From an uncultured Scytonema sp. (lineage in GTDB: Bacteria > Cyanobacteriota > Cyanobacteriia > Cyanobacteriales > Nostocaceae), in the NCBI GenBank assembly GCA_937873135.1, contig CALMVQ010000251.1, positions 1-33,764 of the forward strand: a DNA stretch of 33,764 nucleotides. Reading direction: 5' to 3'. This document shows, piece by piece, positions 15,493 through 23,310 of the stretch (the first letter of the stretch is position 1; each line of letters opens with the position of its first letter). Position numbers and translations under genes: made by a program. The notes beneath the pieces are model-generated. The model was not told the DNA's origin. It worked only from the letters and a program-made list of their open reading frames with translations, and did not search any database.

Positions 15493-16047
15493 ATGCGAAC
15501 AAAAGTAGAACTAATTCGCGGTCAAGATAGCATGATCGTGGAAGCATATTTGGTAGAATTAGCACAAAAACACGTTAACGATTATGTTTTGCAGTGGAAA
15601 CAACAATTAGGATTGTATGGACAAGAAGATAAGTTTTGGGACTGGGAGTTTAAACTACAGTTCATCATTAGAAGACAAGAGAATCGCGAAGGCTATGCAA
15701 TTGAGTATGAAGGTGAAACCCAAGGTTTAATGCTTATCGAAACTCAGTTGCATGGTTCGCGGCTTAAAGAGGGCAAAAGATTAATATATGTTGATGGTGT
15801 TGCTTCAGCTCCTTGGAACAGACAATTTATTCAACGTCAGCCAAAATTAAAAGGCGTTGGAACTGCACTTTTGGTGTTTGCAAGAACTCGCAGTATAGAA
15901 CTAGGTTACGAGGGTAGAGTTGGGTTACATTCTTTATCAGGAGCCGAAGAATTTTATGAAAATCAAGGCATGATTAATTTGGGTGAAGATGAAGATTACG
16001 ACGACCTAATTTATTTTGAGTATGGAGTTCGTCGTTCCCCTGGATGA
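15493..16047 (+). CDS. GNAT-type N-acetyltransferase, 184 aa
   Basis: The C-terminal half shows the acetyl-CoA-binding motif A of GNAT enzymes: LKGVGTALLVFARTRSIE with the G-x-G-x turn near residue 121, then the typical final strand-helix AEEFYENQGMINLGE. The long N-terminal part (1-100) is not recognised. The frame opens at TTG 15433, but ATG 15493 (MRTKVELIRG) is the more likely start; no good ribosome-binding sequence supports either. A gene of unknown function follows 94 bp downstream on the same strand and may be a partner, as in acetyltransferase toxin-antitoxin pairs. Its size does not match a classical small antitoxin. Substrate unknown. Confidence 0.75.
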   Translation: MRTKVELIRGQDSMIVEAYLVELAQKHVNDYVLQWKQQLGLYGQEDKFWDWEFKLQFIIRRQENREGYAIEYEGETQGLMLIETQLHGSRLKEGKRLIYVDGVASAPWNRQFIQRQPKLKGVGTALLVFARTRSIELGYEGRVGLHSLSGAEEFYENQGMINLGEDEDYDDLIYFEYGVRRSPG

Positions 16048-16141
16048 TTTAGCAGGATTACGTGATAAGTTACTAAGAAGTACCATACAACTTATTCACT
16101 CGTCTTTATCATACATATCATATAAATAACACATGTAAGCG

Positions 16142-16678
16142 ATGAGTCAGCAAGAACCACCATACAATCAATCCACCCCAAACCAAGACAACACGATAAA
16201 TCCGATGGATTTGTTGAAAGATGAAGAATGGTTGAGAAAAGCTATCGAGGCTGAGGACAAAGTAGGTGGGAACATAGGCGCAGGATTAGATTGGGGTAGT
16301 GCATTTGGGGAATTAATGCTCAACTTTGAACTATTAGGACGTTTAAAAACGTTACGTATTTCTTTAAATAGAGAAGTGCGGTTGCTACTTAATAATTGGA
16401 ATTTAGGAACGGCTACACGAGTTGCAGTAAAAACTGCAAAAGAGAAACTGCTTCAAAGATTAAGATTACCTACACCAGATGTAAGAGAACGCATACTCGC
16501 TGTCTTGGAAATGGATGAACTTTATTGTGAAGAGTTCATTTCCGATCAACAGATACTACGCGAACTGGTAGGGATTTTGCTGACACAGTCAGATTGGGAA
16601 ACTATTGCAGCGGTTGCAGCAGATTCGTTAAAAGCACAAATTATGCAGCAAGTTTCTGTTGAGAAAATTTCGGCGTAG
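16142..16678 (+). CDS. hypothetical helical protein, 178 aa
   Basis: I do not recognise it. The first 25 residues are polar (MSQQEPPYNQSTPNQDN...), followed by a helical acidic/basic protein with a Gly-rich segment (VGGNIGAGLDWGSAFGEL) and Leu-rich amphipathic helices to the end. No membrane segment or signal. It follows the acetyltransferase gene by 94 bp on the same strand, so co-transcription is likely. It could be a substrate, adaptor or antagonist of that enzyme; there is no direct evidence. Confidence 0.6.
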   Translation: MSQQEPPYNQSTPNQDNTINPMDLLKDEEWLRKAIEAEDKVGGNIGAGLDWGSAFGELMLNFELLGRLKTLRISLNREVRLLLNNWNLGTATRVAVKTAKEKLLQRLRLPTPDVRERILAVLEMDELYCEEFISDQQILRELVGILLTQSDWETIAAVAADSLKAQIMQQVSVEKISA

Positions 16679-16909
16679 ATGAGACATAGGAGTGAGAAGT
16701 GCTAAAGCCTATCTATGACTAGCTTAAAGCAGGCGATGCTCTTATCCGCCACAACGCGATCCCACTCATTAGATACAACTCATTTGGTGGAACTTCCGGT
16801 TTCGATTCATTAGTAATAAGTTATTCATCCCGAAGACTAGGCGATCATCGTGCCGTATTAGATAACCTTGAAAATACATATTCACATATAGGAGTCTTGT
16901 CTCTCTGGG

Positions 16910-17155
16910 ATGGAAACTCAAGAAGTTCATGTAAAGGCCCACACTCGCCTCATTCGGCAGCGAATATATCGATTCATCTGTAAAAACTGCAAACAAGCTG
17001 CTGAGCGCGTCTGTTATCCCTCTCAGCCTCTCTACTGCGAGCGCTGTCGTCCGCCAAAGATGGAAAAACGAAAAAAACCCTCTCAGGTCACAGCACTCAA
17101 GAAGAAACGGAGGGCGACTACACGGCGTCAGGAGGATATTGCAACCAGTCAGTAA
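16910..17155 (+). CDS. small zinc-ribbon protein, 81 aa
   Basis: Four cysteines in two CxxC knuckles (Cys24/Cys27 and Cys43/Cys46, plus Cys35) form a plausible zinc ribbon. The C-terminal 35 residues are strongly basic (MEKRKKPSQVTALKKKRRAT), suggesting nucleic-acid binding. ATG 16910 has only a distant GGAG. It precedes the coupling-protein gene by about 400 bp on the same strand, so a role in transfer or plasmid regulation is possible. The regular cysteine spacing argues against a chance ORF. Confidence 0.6.
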   Translation: METQEVHVKAHTRLIRQRIYRFICKNCKQAAERVCYPSQPLYCERCRPPKMEKRKKPSQVTALKKKRRATTRRQEDIATSQ

Positions 17156-17259
17156 GGGTAAGGAGTCACCTCTTATCAAGCGACGGAAAACGCTTTTTAA
17201 ACAGTGGTAAAGTAGGCTTTATAGGGCGTTCTCACGTGGCACAATGGGTACAGGTTTTT

Positions 17260-17308
17260 GATCACGCTTCCTACGATTGTATTGGCGTACAACTTGGGAA
17301 GCGTGATC
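17260..17308. repeat. 12-bp perfect inverted repeat, candidate transfer-origin element
   Basis: GATCACGCTTCC (17260-17271) and GGAAGCGTGATC (17297-17308) are perfect inverted copies separated by 25 bp. No T-tract follows, so a terminator is unlikely. Inverted repeats of this size next to a coupling-protein gene are typical of oriT regions, but no relaxase gene is in the window and no nic consensus was recognised. Confidence 0.4.
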
Positions 17309-17510
17309 GCACAAGTGAAATAAGCCGCCCAGGAACAATCCCAAGAATAAACATGCGGGACTGCCACGATTTTCCTTTGGAAACTCTACGCCTCACAGTT
17401 TACAAGGAAAGCCAACCTAAGCGTCACTACACTAAATCGCTTAGAATCTCTCTGTTGAAAGAGCCAAACTGTTCACATTGTTGTTAAGCTAACTTGCCTA
17501 TTGTCAGCGT

Positions 17511-17524
17511 TTTGTAGCTACAAA
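17511..17524. promoter_or_regulatory. palindrome TTTGTAGCTACAAA, copy 2
   Basis: Identical to 11311-11324. It ends 43 bp before the start codon of the coupling protein and would overlap the -35 region if the AT-rich stretch 17530-17550 (TTTTTATACGCTTTATAAAA) holds the -10 box. Probable common operator with the exported-protein operon. Confidence 0.5.
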
Positions 17525-17567
17525 TAGCATTTTTATACGCTTTATAAAACTACTTTAATCAAAAAAG

Positions 17568-19466
17568 ATGAGTTTTGATTCCAAATTTTTGTTAAACCAG
17601 GCAGTATTCTCACCTGTCATTGCAACTAGTAAAACACAAGCTTCAATTCCACGTTCTTCAATTGATATGGGTGGGTTGTTCAAACAATTCAGTAGTCCGG
17701 AAGGACTTTTAACAATAGGTGGGCTAATTTTTATCCTTTTGGTGCTGCGATTTGTTGGGGGTGGACAAGGTAAAATTACCACAGGTAAGGTCTGTGGAAT
17801 TGCTGAGAAGTTAGCGGCAACTCAACTGGCGCTTAAGCAGATAAAGGAGCGCAAACATAATAAGGTTTGTCTTTGGTGTGGTAGTCCTCGTTATTGGTGG
17901 AACGGGAAGAATCTTAAAGGTGCGATCGCTTCTGTCCAAACAGCAATGGGCGCAATTCCTACGGTTTGGCTGACTCATGCTGAACGGTCTATTTTGGTGA
18001 TTGGTGCTCCTGGATCTGGAAAAACGTTTTCAACGATTGATCGCGCCTTAGAAAGTGCGATGGTTCAAGGATTTCCGATTGTACTTTATGACAAGAAAGG
18101 CGACCAACTCAAGCTCCATGCACCGCTGGCAGCACGTTACGGCTATAAAGTTCGGGTGTTTGCGCCAGGGGAAATCTATTCAGGGGTTATAAATCCTCTT
18201 GACTTTATGAAGTCCCCGCAAGACGCAGTCATGGCAGGGGAGATTGGGCAAGTTATTAACAGAAACGCCAGTTCTAGTCAGGGAAAGGGTGATGAGTTTT
18301 TCTCCAAGGCTGGAGACTTGCTAGCTAAAGCGATTCTACAGCTAGTTAAGGGGTCTCGCTATCCAGACATGGCAATGGTTTATAGTGTGCTGAGACTGCC
18401 CAATTTAGTGAAGCGCATTGACTTTGCCGTGCAGTCTCGTGCTATGGACGAGTGGATCGCCACCAGTTTTAATCAGTTCCTGAGTGCGAAGGATGCAGAA
18501 AAGACAATTTCCGGTATTTTGACGACGGCGGCGGGAACATTTAGTAGTTTTATCCAGGCTGATTTGTTGAGGGCTTTTATTGGTAAGTCCGACATTCCCA
18601 CACAAATTGAAGGTCGAGAAATGATTGTCTTTAAGTTAGATGACGAGCGTCGAAGCGTCGTGGGACCATTGTTAGCAGCAGCAATTCATTTGATGGTTGT
18701 TTCTAACCTTAGTCGTCCACGAAAAGACCCTTTAATCATTTCGCTTGACGAATTTCCTTCAATCCGGTTGGATCGGATGCCTCAATGGATTAACGAATAC
18801 CGTTCTAATGGCGCTTGTTTTATTCTGGGAATTCAAAGTTTGGAGCAGCTGTACGAGGGTTATGGGGAAAAATTAGGGGCGGCGATCGCTAGTGCCTGTA
18901 GTACACATGTTCTATTTAACCCTGGTAATCCTGACACTGCCAAAAAATATTCCGAGCGGTATGGTGAAAAAGAAATTACTCTTAAAAATAAGTCTACCAG
19001 CCGCTCCAATGGAAATCAGTCAACGAGTTGGAGTGAATCTCTTCAGAAAATGCCACTGTTCTCAGTAGATGAAATTTTGCGTTTTCCTCCAGGCAGGTGT
19101 GTCATCACTAATCCTGGTTACAGTTCTGGGGGAGAAGGCTCCATCCCTTACCCCCTAACCATACCAATTCCCAAATCAGATTTAAAACGCAAGGATGAGA
19201 GCGAGAAACTTTGGGATACGCTTGTGAGAACGTATTTGGAAAGCCGTGTCAAACTTGCCAGCCTTGAGCAGCTAACCGCCGCCCTCTACGAGCGGATTGA
19301 GGAAGCAGAGCGGATGCTACCGTTGCCAGACGAAGTTGGTAACGTTCCGCCCACCAGCTCGCCAAAGGGAGAAAGTGGCACTCTTGATGCTTTAGACTCC
19401 GTTGTTCCTAAGAGAAAGAACTTTACCCCTCGCGTTTTTGCACCTCCGCAGATTGGCAGTCGTTGA
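17568..19466 (+). CDS. type IV coupling protein (VirD4/TraD-like ATPase)
   Basis: A conjugation coupling ATPase of 632 residues, linking relaxosome DNA to the secretion channel at the inner membrane. One N-terminal transmembrane helix (about 45-62, LLTIGGLIFILLVLRFV) precedes the motor. Walker A is GAPGSGKT (146-153) and Walker B is PLIISLDEFPS (Asp394-Glu395). The segment ACFILGIQSLEQL...YG, followed by CSTHVLFNPGNPDTAKKYSE, is the conserved end of the TraD/TraG fold. Before Walker A there is a CLWC pair. Cyanobacterial versions have this short membrane anchor. The start ATG 17568 follows an AT-rich promoter with a palindrome. The gene ends only 7 bp from the convergent DpdA-like gene. No relaxase or mating-pair genes are in the window. 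Confidence 0.92.
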   Translation: MSFDSKFLLNQAVFSPVIATSKTQASIPRSSIDMGGLFKQFSSPEGLLTIGGLIFILLVLRFVGGGQGKITTGKVCGIAEKLAATQLALKQIKERKHNKVCLWCGSPRYWWNGKNLKGAIASVQTAMGAIPTVWLTHAERSILVIGAPGSGKTFSTIDRALESAMVQGFPIVLYDKKGDQLKLHAPLAARYGYKVRVFAPGEIYSGVINPLDFMKSPQDAVMAGEIGQVINRNASSSQGKGDEFFSKAGDLLAKAILQLVKGSRYPDMAMVYSVLRLPNLVKRIDFAVQSRAMDEWIATSFNQFLSAKDAEKTISGILTTAAGTFSSFIQADLLRAFIGKSDIPTQIEGREMIVFKLDDERRSVVGPLLAAAIHLMVVSNLSRPRKDPLIISLDEFPSIRLDRMPQWINEYRSNGACFILGIQSLEQLYEGYGEKLGAAIASACSTHVLFNPGNPDTAKKYSERYGEKEITLKNKSTSRSNGNQSTSWSESLQKMPLFSVDEILRFPPGRCVITNPGYSSGGEGSIPYPLTIPIPKSDLKRKDESEKLWDTLVRTYLESRVKLASLEQLTAALYERIEEAERMLPLPDEVGNVPPTSSPKGESGTLDALDSVVPKRKNFTPRVFAPPQIGSR

Positions 19467-19473
19467 CCGCTCT

Positions 19474-20237
19474 TTAGTCCCGGTAGACATCTGTCGTCAA
19501 TAATGGAAGCAAGCTCTTTTGAACGGACATTTCTTCCACTTCTTTGAGGTAACGTTGTGCTTCAACTGGATCATCAGGGTTTCGTCTTTCTCGGCGAGCA
19601 GCTAATGACCATGCCATTGTATCTGCACTCCACAGCCACTGTGATATTTCACCGTAACGTAGCGATGTCTGACGACAAGCCGCTTCGCGTCTACGCTTAC
19701 CACAGCCAAATCCGTGAAGTCTCAAATCTTGGCGGACTTCCTTGATGCCGCTGAGAATTGCAGCAATAGTCTTGGGGTGGCGACCAACTAGCGAACCTAC
19801 CCCAACCCAGGCACTATGTGGTAGGCGATCGCCATACTGCTTCAAATGCTCAATGTAGTCTTGCTTCTGAAGTCCTTGCAGGGTCGGCATGATATAAACT
19901 TTGTTGATAATTTGCCTTAGCGCATCATAGTTTGTGATCGTTGCTTTTTGATGTTCGGCTACCGATTTGTTGCTACGACGTAGGTGCTGGGGTTGGCATA
20001 GGTAATCGGGTGCGACAACAACATCAAGTTGTCCACAGACACACCAACGTTTAATTTGGTCGGCATATTCTTCAATATCTAAGTGAAAGTCACCAAAGCT
20101 TCCGCAATCAAGTATCCAGTTATTTGGACAGAAATTTTTTCGGTTTTTCGGTTGAGTAACCGTTTTAGAGAGATGCAGCACCTCTTGAACAAGTAAGCAT
20201 GATTAGGTTGGTGGCAGCCGATGTAGAAGTATTTCAT
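19474..20237 (-). CDS. dpdA: DpdA-like deazapurine DNA-modification transglycosylase, N-terminus frameshifted
   Basis: The long frame (19474-20181, GTG start, 235 aa) shows a TGT-like barrel: WILDCGSFGDF (equivalent of the DSGGF active-site loop), APDYLCQP, YIMPTLQGLQKQDYIEHLK, WVGVGSLVGR, LRLHGFGCG, and SADTMAWS near the end with a probable nucleophilic Asp. These are the motifs of DpdA, which swaps guanine for a 7-deazaguanine in DNA. The usual first strand is missing from this frame. The overlapping frame from ATG 20237 encodes it (KYFYIGCHQPNHAYLF, ISLKRLLNRK) and then runs to a stop. The two join by a -1 shift in A-rich sequence (A5 at 20148-20144, A6 at 20140-20135). So the gene is either broken, slippage-expressed or affected by a sequencing error. 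No other dpd genes are visible. Confidence 0.75.
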
Positions 20238-20296
20238 ATGCACAATTGTGTCAAAATTATTGTTAGGAAAGCGATGATAGCGGTGTGGACAAGTAA

Positions 20297-20545
20297 ATGT
20301 TTCAAAAACATAAAATCCATGAGCAACGAAACTTAATTGGTAAAGTTAGCTTGATGATTTTCGATGCTTGTGGTTGGTTTTTGATGGCTTGTTTCTTGGT
20401 CTTGGCAATACTAGCGTTCTACTATCAGCTTGACCGTTGGTACTATTTGTTAGGCAGTGCAGTTTTACTTTGCCCAGAGACTCCGTTACACCCACTCTTC
20501 AAAATATTTTCAATCTCTCTAATTTTGGTGTTGCTAAGTTGTTGA
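20297..20545 (+). CDS. small membrane protein, 82 aa
   Basis: After a polar N-terminus of about 20 residues there are hydrophobic segments at about 27-45 (GWFLMACFLVLAILAFYYQL), 48-60 and 66-82, interrupted by PETPLHP. It is a plausible two- or three-helix membrane protein with no recognised family. No ribosome-binding sequence precedes ATG 20297. It stands alone between two minus-strand genes. A chance ORF cannot be excluded. Confidence 0.4.
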   Translation: MFQKHKIHEQRNLIGKVSLMIFDACGWFLMACFLVLAILAFYYQLDRWYYLLGSAVLLCPETPLHPLFKIFSISLILVLLSC

Positions 20546-20568
20546 GTTTAAAGCAGGACAGAACAGTA

Positions 20569-21207
20569 TCAAATTTCTATTTCCTCTATTTCTTCTAAAG
20601 GTACCAGTACTTGAGAAGAGATAGTAGGCGCTCCAAATACAGTTGACAGTTTTCTTTCTTGGCGAATCGGCTGTTCAGTTAATACTGAAACTAGCCATTT
20701 TTTGGTTTTTTCATGCTGTTTTTGGTTCCAGTAAATTTCGTATTTTTTAGCTGCTTGTTTGGGATGCAATGCTAAGATTGTTAATTGTAACTGCTCAGGC
20801 GGAATCATTAAATACTCTGAAGTTACCCAGAGTTTAACTTTGTCATACCAGTTGAGTCGAGGTTGTCGAATTGCCCACTCGATTAGCCTGACCGTTTTTT
20901 TTCCAAAGGCTACATTTGTGCTGATATCTATGACTGTATTGTCGTCATTGAGTTGCAAAGCAGCGCTAAAGTTAGTATTAATAAGCAATTTGTCTTTTTT
21001 AAGAGTAAAAATTTCTGGAATTAGCGCTCGTACCTGATCAACCCATTGGTTAATTTGTGGGTGCGTATCCAATAGTGGCTTTACAGGGAGTCCCAGAAAA
21101 ATTTGCTTTATAATTAACTGGAGGTTTTTTTGGTCAAGGTTGGTTGGCGAGGCTAGGGTTTTTGAATTAAGTAGAACCCCAATATCTGAAATCGTGAGTT
21201 GTCGCAT
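20569..21207 (-). CDS. degenerate PD-(D/E)XK-like nuclease-family protein
   Basis: The order of motifs recalls the PD-(D/E)XK nuclease-family proteins common in cyanobacteria: an N-terminal MRQLTISDIGVLLNS, a QIFLGLPVKPLL helix, then IEWAIRQPR where active members have DWK, followed by VKLWVTSEYLMIPPEQLQL and QKQHEKTKKWL. Here the catalytic D/E-x-K core reads E-W-A, lacking the lysine, and no canonical upstream Asp is certain, so the enzyme is probably inactive. The frame can start at ATG 21243 (224 aa) or ATG 21207 (212 aa). The latter begins like the family (MRQL), and both lie in the arms of a 17-bp inverted repeat. Family assignment is from memory of the pattern. Confidence 0.55.
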   Translation of the reverse strand: MRQLTISDIGVLLNSKTLASPTNLDQKNLQLIIKQIFLGLPVKPLLDTHPQINQWVDQVRALIPEIFTLKKDKLLINTNFSAALQLNDDNTVIDISTNVAFGKKTVRLIEWAIRQPRLNWYDKVKLWVTSEYLMIPPEQLQLTILALHPKQAAKKYEIYWNQKQHEKTKKWLVSVLTEQPIRQERKLSTVFGAPTISSQVLVPLEEIEEIEI

Positions 21208-21246
21208 GGGTTTTGGAAAGTATTTTGAGTTTCCAAAACCCATGCG
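21203..21246. promoter_or_regulatory. 17-bp perfect inverted repeat over both start codons
   Basis: 21203-21219 (CGCATGGGTTTTGGAAA) is the exact reverse complement of 21230-21246, with a 10-bp spacer. Each arm carries one of the two candidate ATG codons of the minus-strand gene (21207 and 21243). In the mRNA both starts would be locked in a 17-bp stem; as DNA it would be a strong operator. A smaller GCGGC-GATA-GCCGC hairpin follows at once. Confidence 0.6.
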
Positions 21247-21326
21247 GCGATAGCCGCCTCACAACCACAAAGTACATTTTAGATGCGCTTGTAGTAGTTT
21301 TTCAAAATTTTCGAGGCTATTATTAT

Positions 21327-21386
21327 GACTTACGCACTTTACAAGTTAACGATCATGTAGATAAACGAAATTTGGTCATTTCAGCC
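21327..21386 (+). mobile_element. solitary end of the GACTTACGCA repeat family
   Basis: From GACTTACGCACTTTACAA onward this stretch aligns over about 60 bp with the reverse complement of 6752-6811, including the TTTGG-ATTTCAG part. Only one end is visible. It abuts the truncated recombinase frame, so insertion or deletion at this repeat may have removed the front of that gene. Confidence 0.5.
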
Positions 21387-21422
21387 TTTTGAGAATCACC
21401 CTTTAATGAGTCGGGGCATTCT

Positions 21423-21647
21423 ATGATGGATGCGGGGATTGCCAAGATGGTGAGAACGCGGGCTTCTAAGGCGGAGATTACTAAGCCGTTAAGTCCGCAC
21501 CGTATCCGACATAGTTCAATTACGGCGGCGTTGGATGCGGGGCAAAGTGTGCGGGAGGTGTGGAAATTAAGTAGGCACAGTAAGTTGGAGACGCTGATGA
21601 TTTATGACGATAATCGGCAGCAGCATCAGTTAAAAGTAAGTAAGTAG
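21423..21647 (+). pseudogene. tyrosine recombinase/integrase, C-terminal fragment
   Basis: The 74 residues carry the C-terminal catalytic part of the lambda-integrase fold: SPHRIRHSSITAALDAG (His and Arg of box II), LSRHSKLETLMIYDD (His and the Tyr nucleophile). The core-binding domain and the first catalytic Arg are missing. The repeat end at 21327-21386 replaces the upstream part. It marks a mobile-element or integration boundary next to the reverse transcriptase gene. Confidence 0.75.
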
Positions 21648-21753
21648 CGTGCTGACTGATTTGGTTTGATGCTCTCTAATTCACAAGATGAACGGGCACA
21701 AACTATTTATGCTTACTATTAAGATCTATAAAGTAATGATATATTCATACAAT

Positions 21754-23310
21754 ATGAACAAAAAAGATTTAATTAGTAGAGGTTATTTTCCAAAAGAACT
21801 TCCTCCTCCTTTCAATACAAATTCTTTTGCTGATTTGGCTTCATCTAGCACAACGCTACTAAATTCTTGTTCAAAAAATCCTGCTAAACTTTACTATCAC
21901 AACCATGTTAGATATGGTTCGTTTAGAAGAAAATTAGGTATTCCCAATCCAGTATCATTTTTACAAATTTCTCATCTTATAGAGGAGAACTGGTCTAATA
22001 TCCAGCAAATAATAAATAAATCTAAATTTACAAAAAGTAAACCTATTCATACTCCACATCCCCAACGTTCTCGTTCTATATCTCCCGTACTTAAATTTTC
22101 GTTTATCCCTGTTGAGCGGGCTAAAAATAGAATCACTGGAAGATATATATTACAAACTGATATTTCACAATTTTATCAATCAATTTATACTCATAGTATT
22201 CCTTGGGCTGTACATGGAAAATTAATAGCAAAAGAAAAGCGTCATAATCTGAATCTTTTTGGAAATAAACTTGATAAATTATTGCGCAACAGTCAAGATG
22301 GTCAAACTTTAGGAATTCCTATCGGTCCCGATACCTCACTAGTTGTTGCTGAATTATTACTTTGCACTGCGGATGTAGAATTAGAGAAACGATTAAAAAG
22401 TACTTGTAGTTATCCATTTAAAGGATTTCGTTATAGCGATGATTCTGAATTTACTTTTCAAAATCGTGCCGATGCTGAATCAGCTTTAAGCATAATCCAA
22501 CAAGTAATATCAGAATTTGAATTAAGTATCAATCCTGAGAAAACCAAGATTGTTGAGTTACCTTGTTCTTTAGATTCAACTTGGGTTTTAGAGCTATCTG
22601 AATATAAATTTAGCGAGGATAAGCTCGATCAAATGCGAGATATCGTTCGTTATTTTGATAAAGCTTTTGAGCTATCAAGTCAATTTCCTAAAGAATCCGT
22701 ACTAAAGTATGCTGTGGCGCGGATTAGCAGCAAGCTAAAAAATATTCATCCTGATAATTGGCCTCTTCTTGAAAGCCTTCTTTTACAATCTTTAACAATA
22801 GAACCCAGTACTTTGCGTGACTCACTTTTTATTATTCAAGATAAACAAAAGGATAAGTATCAAATTAATTGGGATTCTTTGGAAGAAGTTTTAAATTTTC
22901 AAATTTTAACACATACTCCGCTTGGACATAGCAGTGAGGTCGCTTGGGCTATTTGGTCAGCAATTGTATTTAATTTACCAATTAACAAGCTGGCTGCTGA
23001 GTCAATTTCTAAAATTGAAGATTCTACCGTAGCAATTTTAGCTTTAGATGCACGTAGGCGTGGGCGAATTAAAGAGGGCTTGAATACAACTAAATGGGAA
23101 CAATTTTTAGTAGAAGATGAATTATATGGCGAGCAATGGCTGCTTTCATATGAAGCAAACCGACAGGGATACTTATCTGTAACAGAAGATTATGTAGCTA
23201 AAGATTCTTGGTTTTCTCAACTTAAGGATGGTAGGATTTCATTTTATGATGTGAATGCTCCACTAATTATTCCTCCTAGTGAGAACAGCGGGCCTTCCGG
23301 TGAAGATTAA
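21754..23310 (+). CDS. stand-alone reverse transcriptase, defence-type (UG/DRT/Abi-like)
   Basis: A 518-aa RT not fused to a group II intron maturase. From ATG 21754 (the frame opens at 21688): an N-terminal motif SRGYFPKELPPPF, motif A LQTDISQFYQS (Asp136), IPIGPDTSLVVAELLL (QGxxxS-equivalent, here IGPDTS), and the YSDD box (Asp229-Asp230). After the fingers/palm, about 250 residues are helical and repeat-like (from roughly 275 on), resembling the alpha-repeat C-termini of Abi and DRT reverse transcriptases, without an X/maturase or HNH domain. Such enzymes mostly provide phage defence by template-independent or RNA-templated DNA synthesis. The gene is A+T-rich without HIP1 sites and follows an integrase fragment. 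The exact UG/DRT class is not determined. YADD is the commoner form of the catalytic box. Confidence 0.85.
   Translation: MNKKDLISRGYFPKELPPPFNTNSFADLASSSTTLLNSCSKNPAKLYYHNHVRYGSFRRKLGIPNPVSFLQISHLIEENWSNIQQIINKSKFTKSKPIHTPHPQRSRSISPVLKFSFIPVERAKNRITGRYILQTDISQFYQSIYTHSIPWAVHGKLIAKEKRHNLNLFGNKLDKLLRNSQDGQTLGIPIGPDTSLVVAELLLCTADVELEKRLKSTCSYPFKGFRYSDDSEFTFQNRADAESALSIIQQVISEFELSINPEKTKIVELPCSLDSTWVLELSEYKFSEDKLDQMRDIVRYFDKAFELSSQFPKESVLKYAVARISSKLKNIHPDNWPLLESLLLQSLTIEPSTLRDSLFIIQDKQKDKYQINWDSLEEVLNFQILTHTPLGHSSEVAWAIWSAIVFNLPINKLAAESISKIEDSTVAILALDARRRGRIKEGLNTTKWEQFLVEDELYGEQWLLSYEANRQGYLSVTEDYVAKDSWFSQLKDGRISFYDVNAPLIIPPSENSGPSGED

Larger units (their letters stand above)
17156..17567. other. 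intergenic region upstream of the coupling-protein gene, 412 bp
   Basis: It contains a 12-bp perfect inverted repeat (17260-17308) and the 14-bp palindrome (17511-17524) in the promoter area. An 83-codon frame from GTG 17236 has no coding character and overlaps the inverted repeat, so I leave it out. Confidence 0.5.

Noticed and set aside
16769-17179. 136-codon minus-strand frame
   Set aside because: Runs opposite the zinc-ribbon gene, whose regular cysteine spacing and basic tail make it the real coding strand.
17260-17308. Rho-independent terminator
   Set aside because: The stem is perfect but the loop is 25 bases and no T-tract follows on either strand.
17236-17487. 83-codon plus-strand frame from GTG 17236
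   Set aside because: Overlaps a perfect 12-bp inverted repeat, has no recognisable domain and no ribosome-binding sequence; composition looks non-coding.
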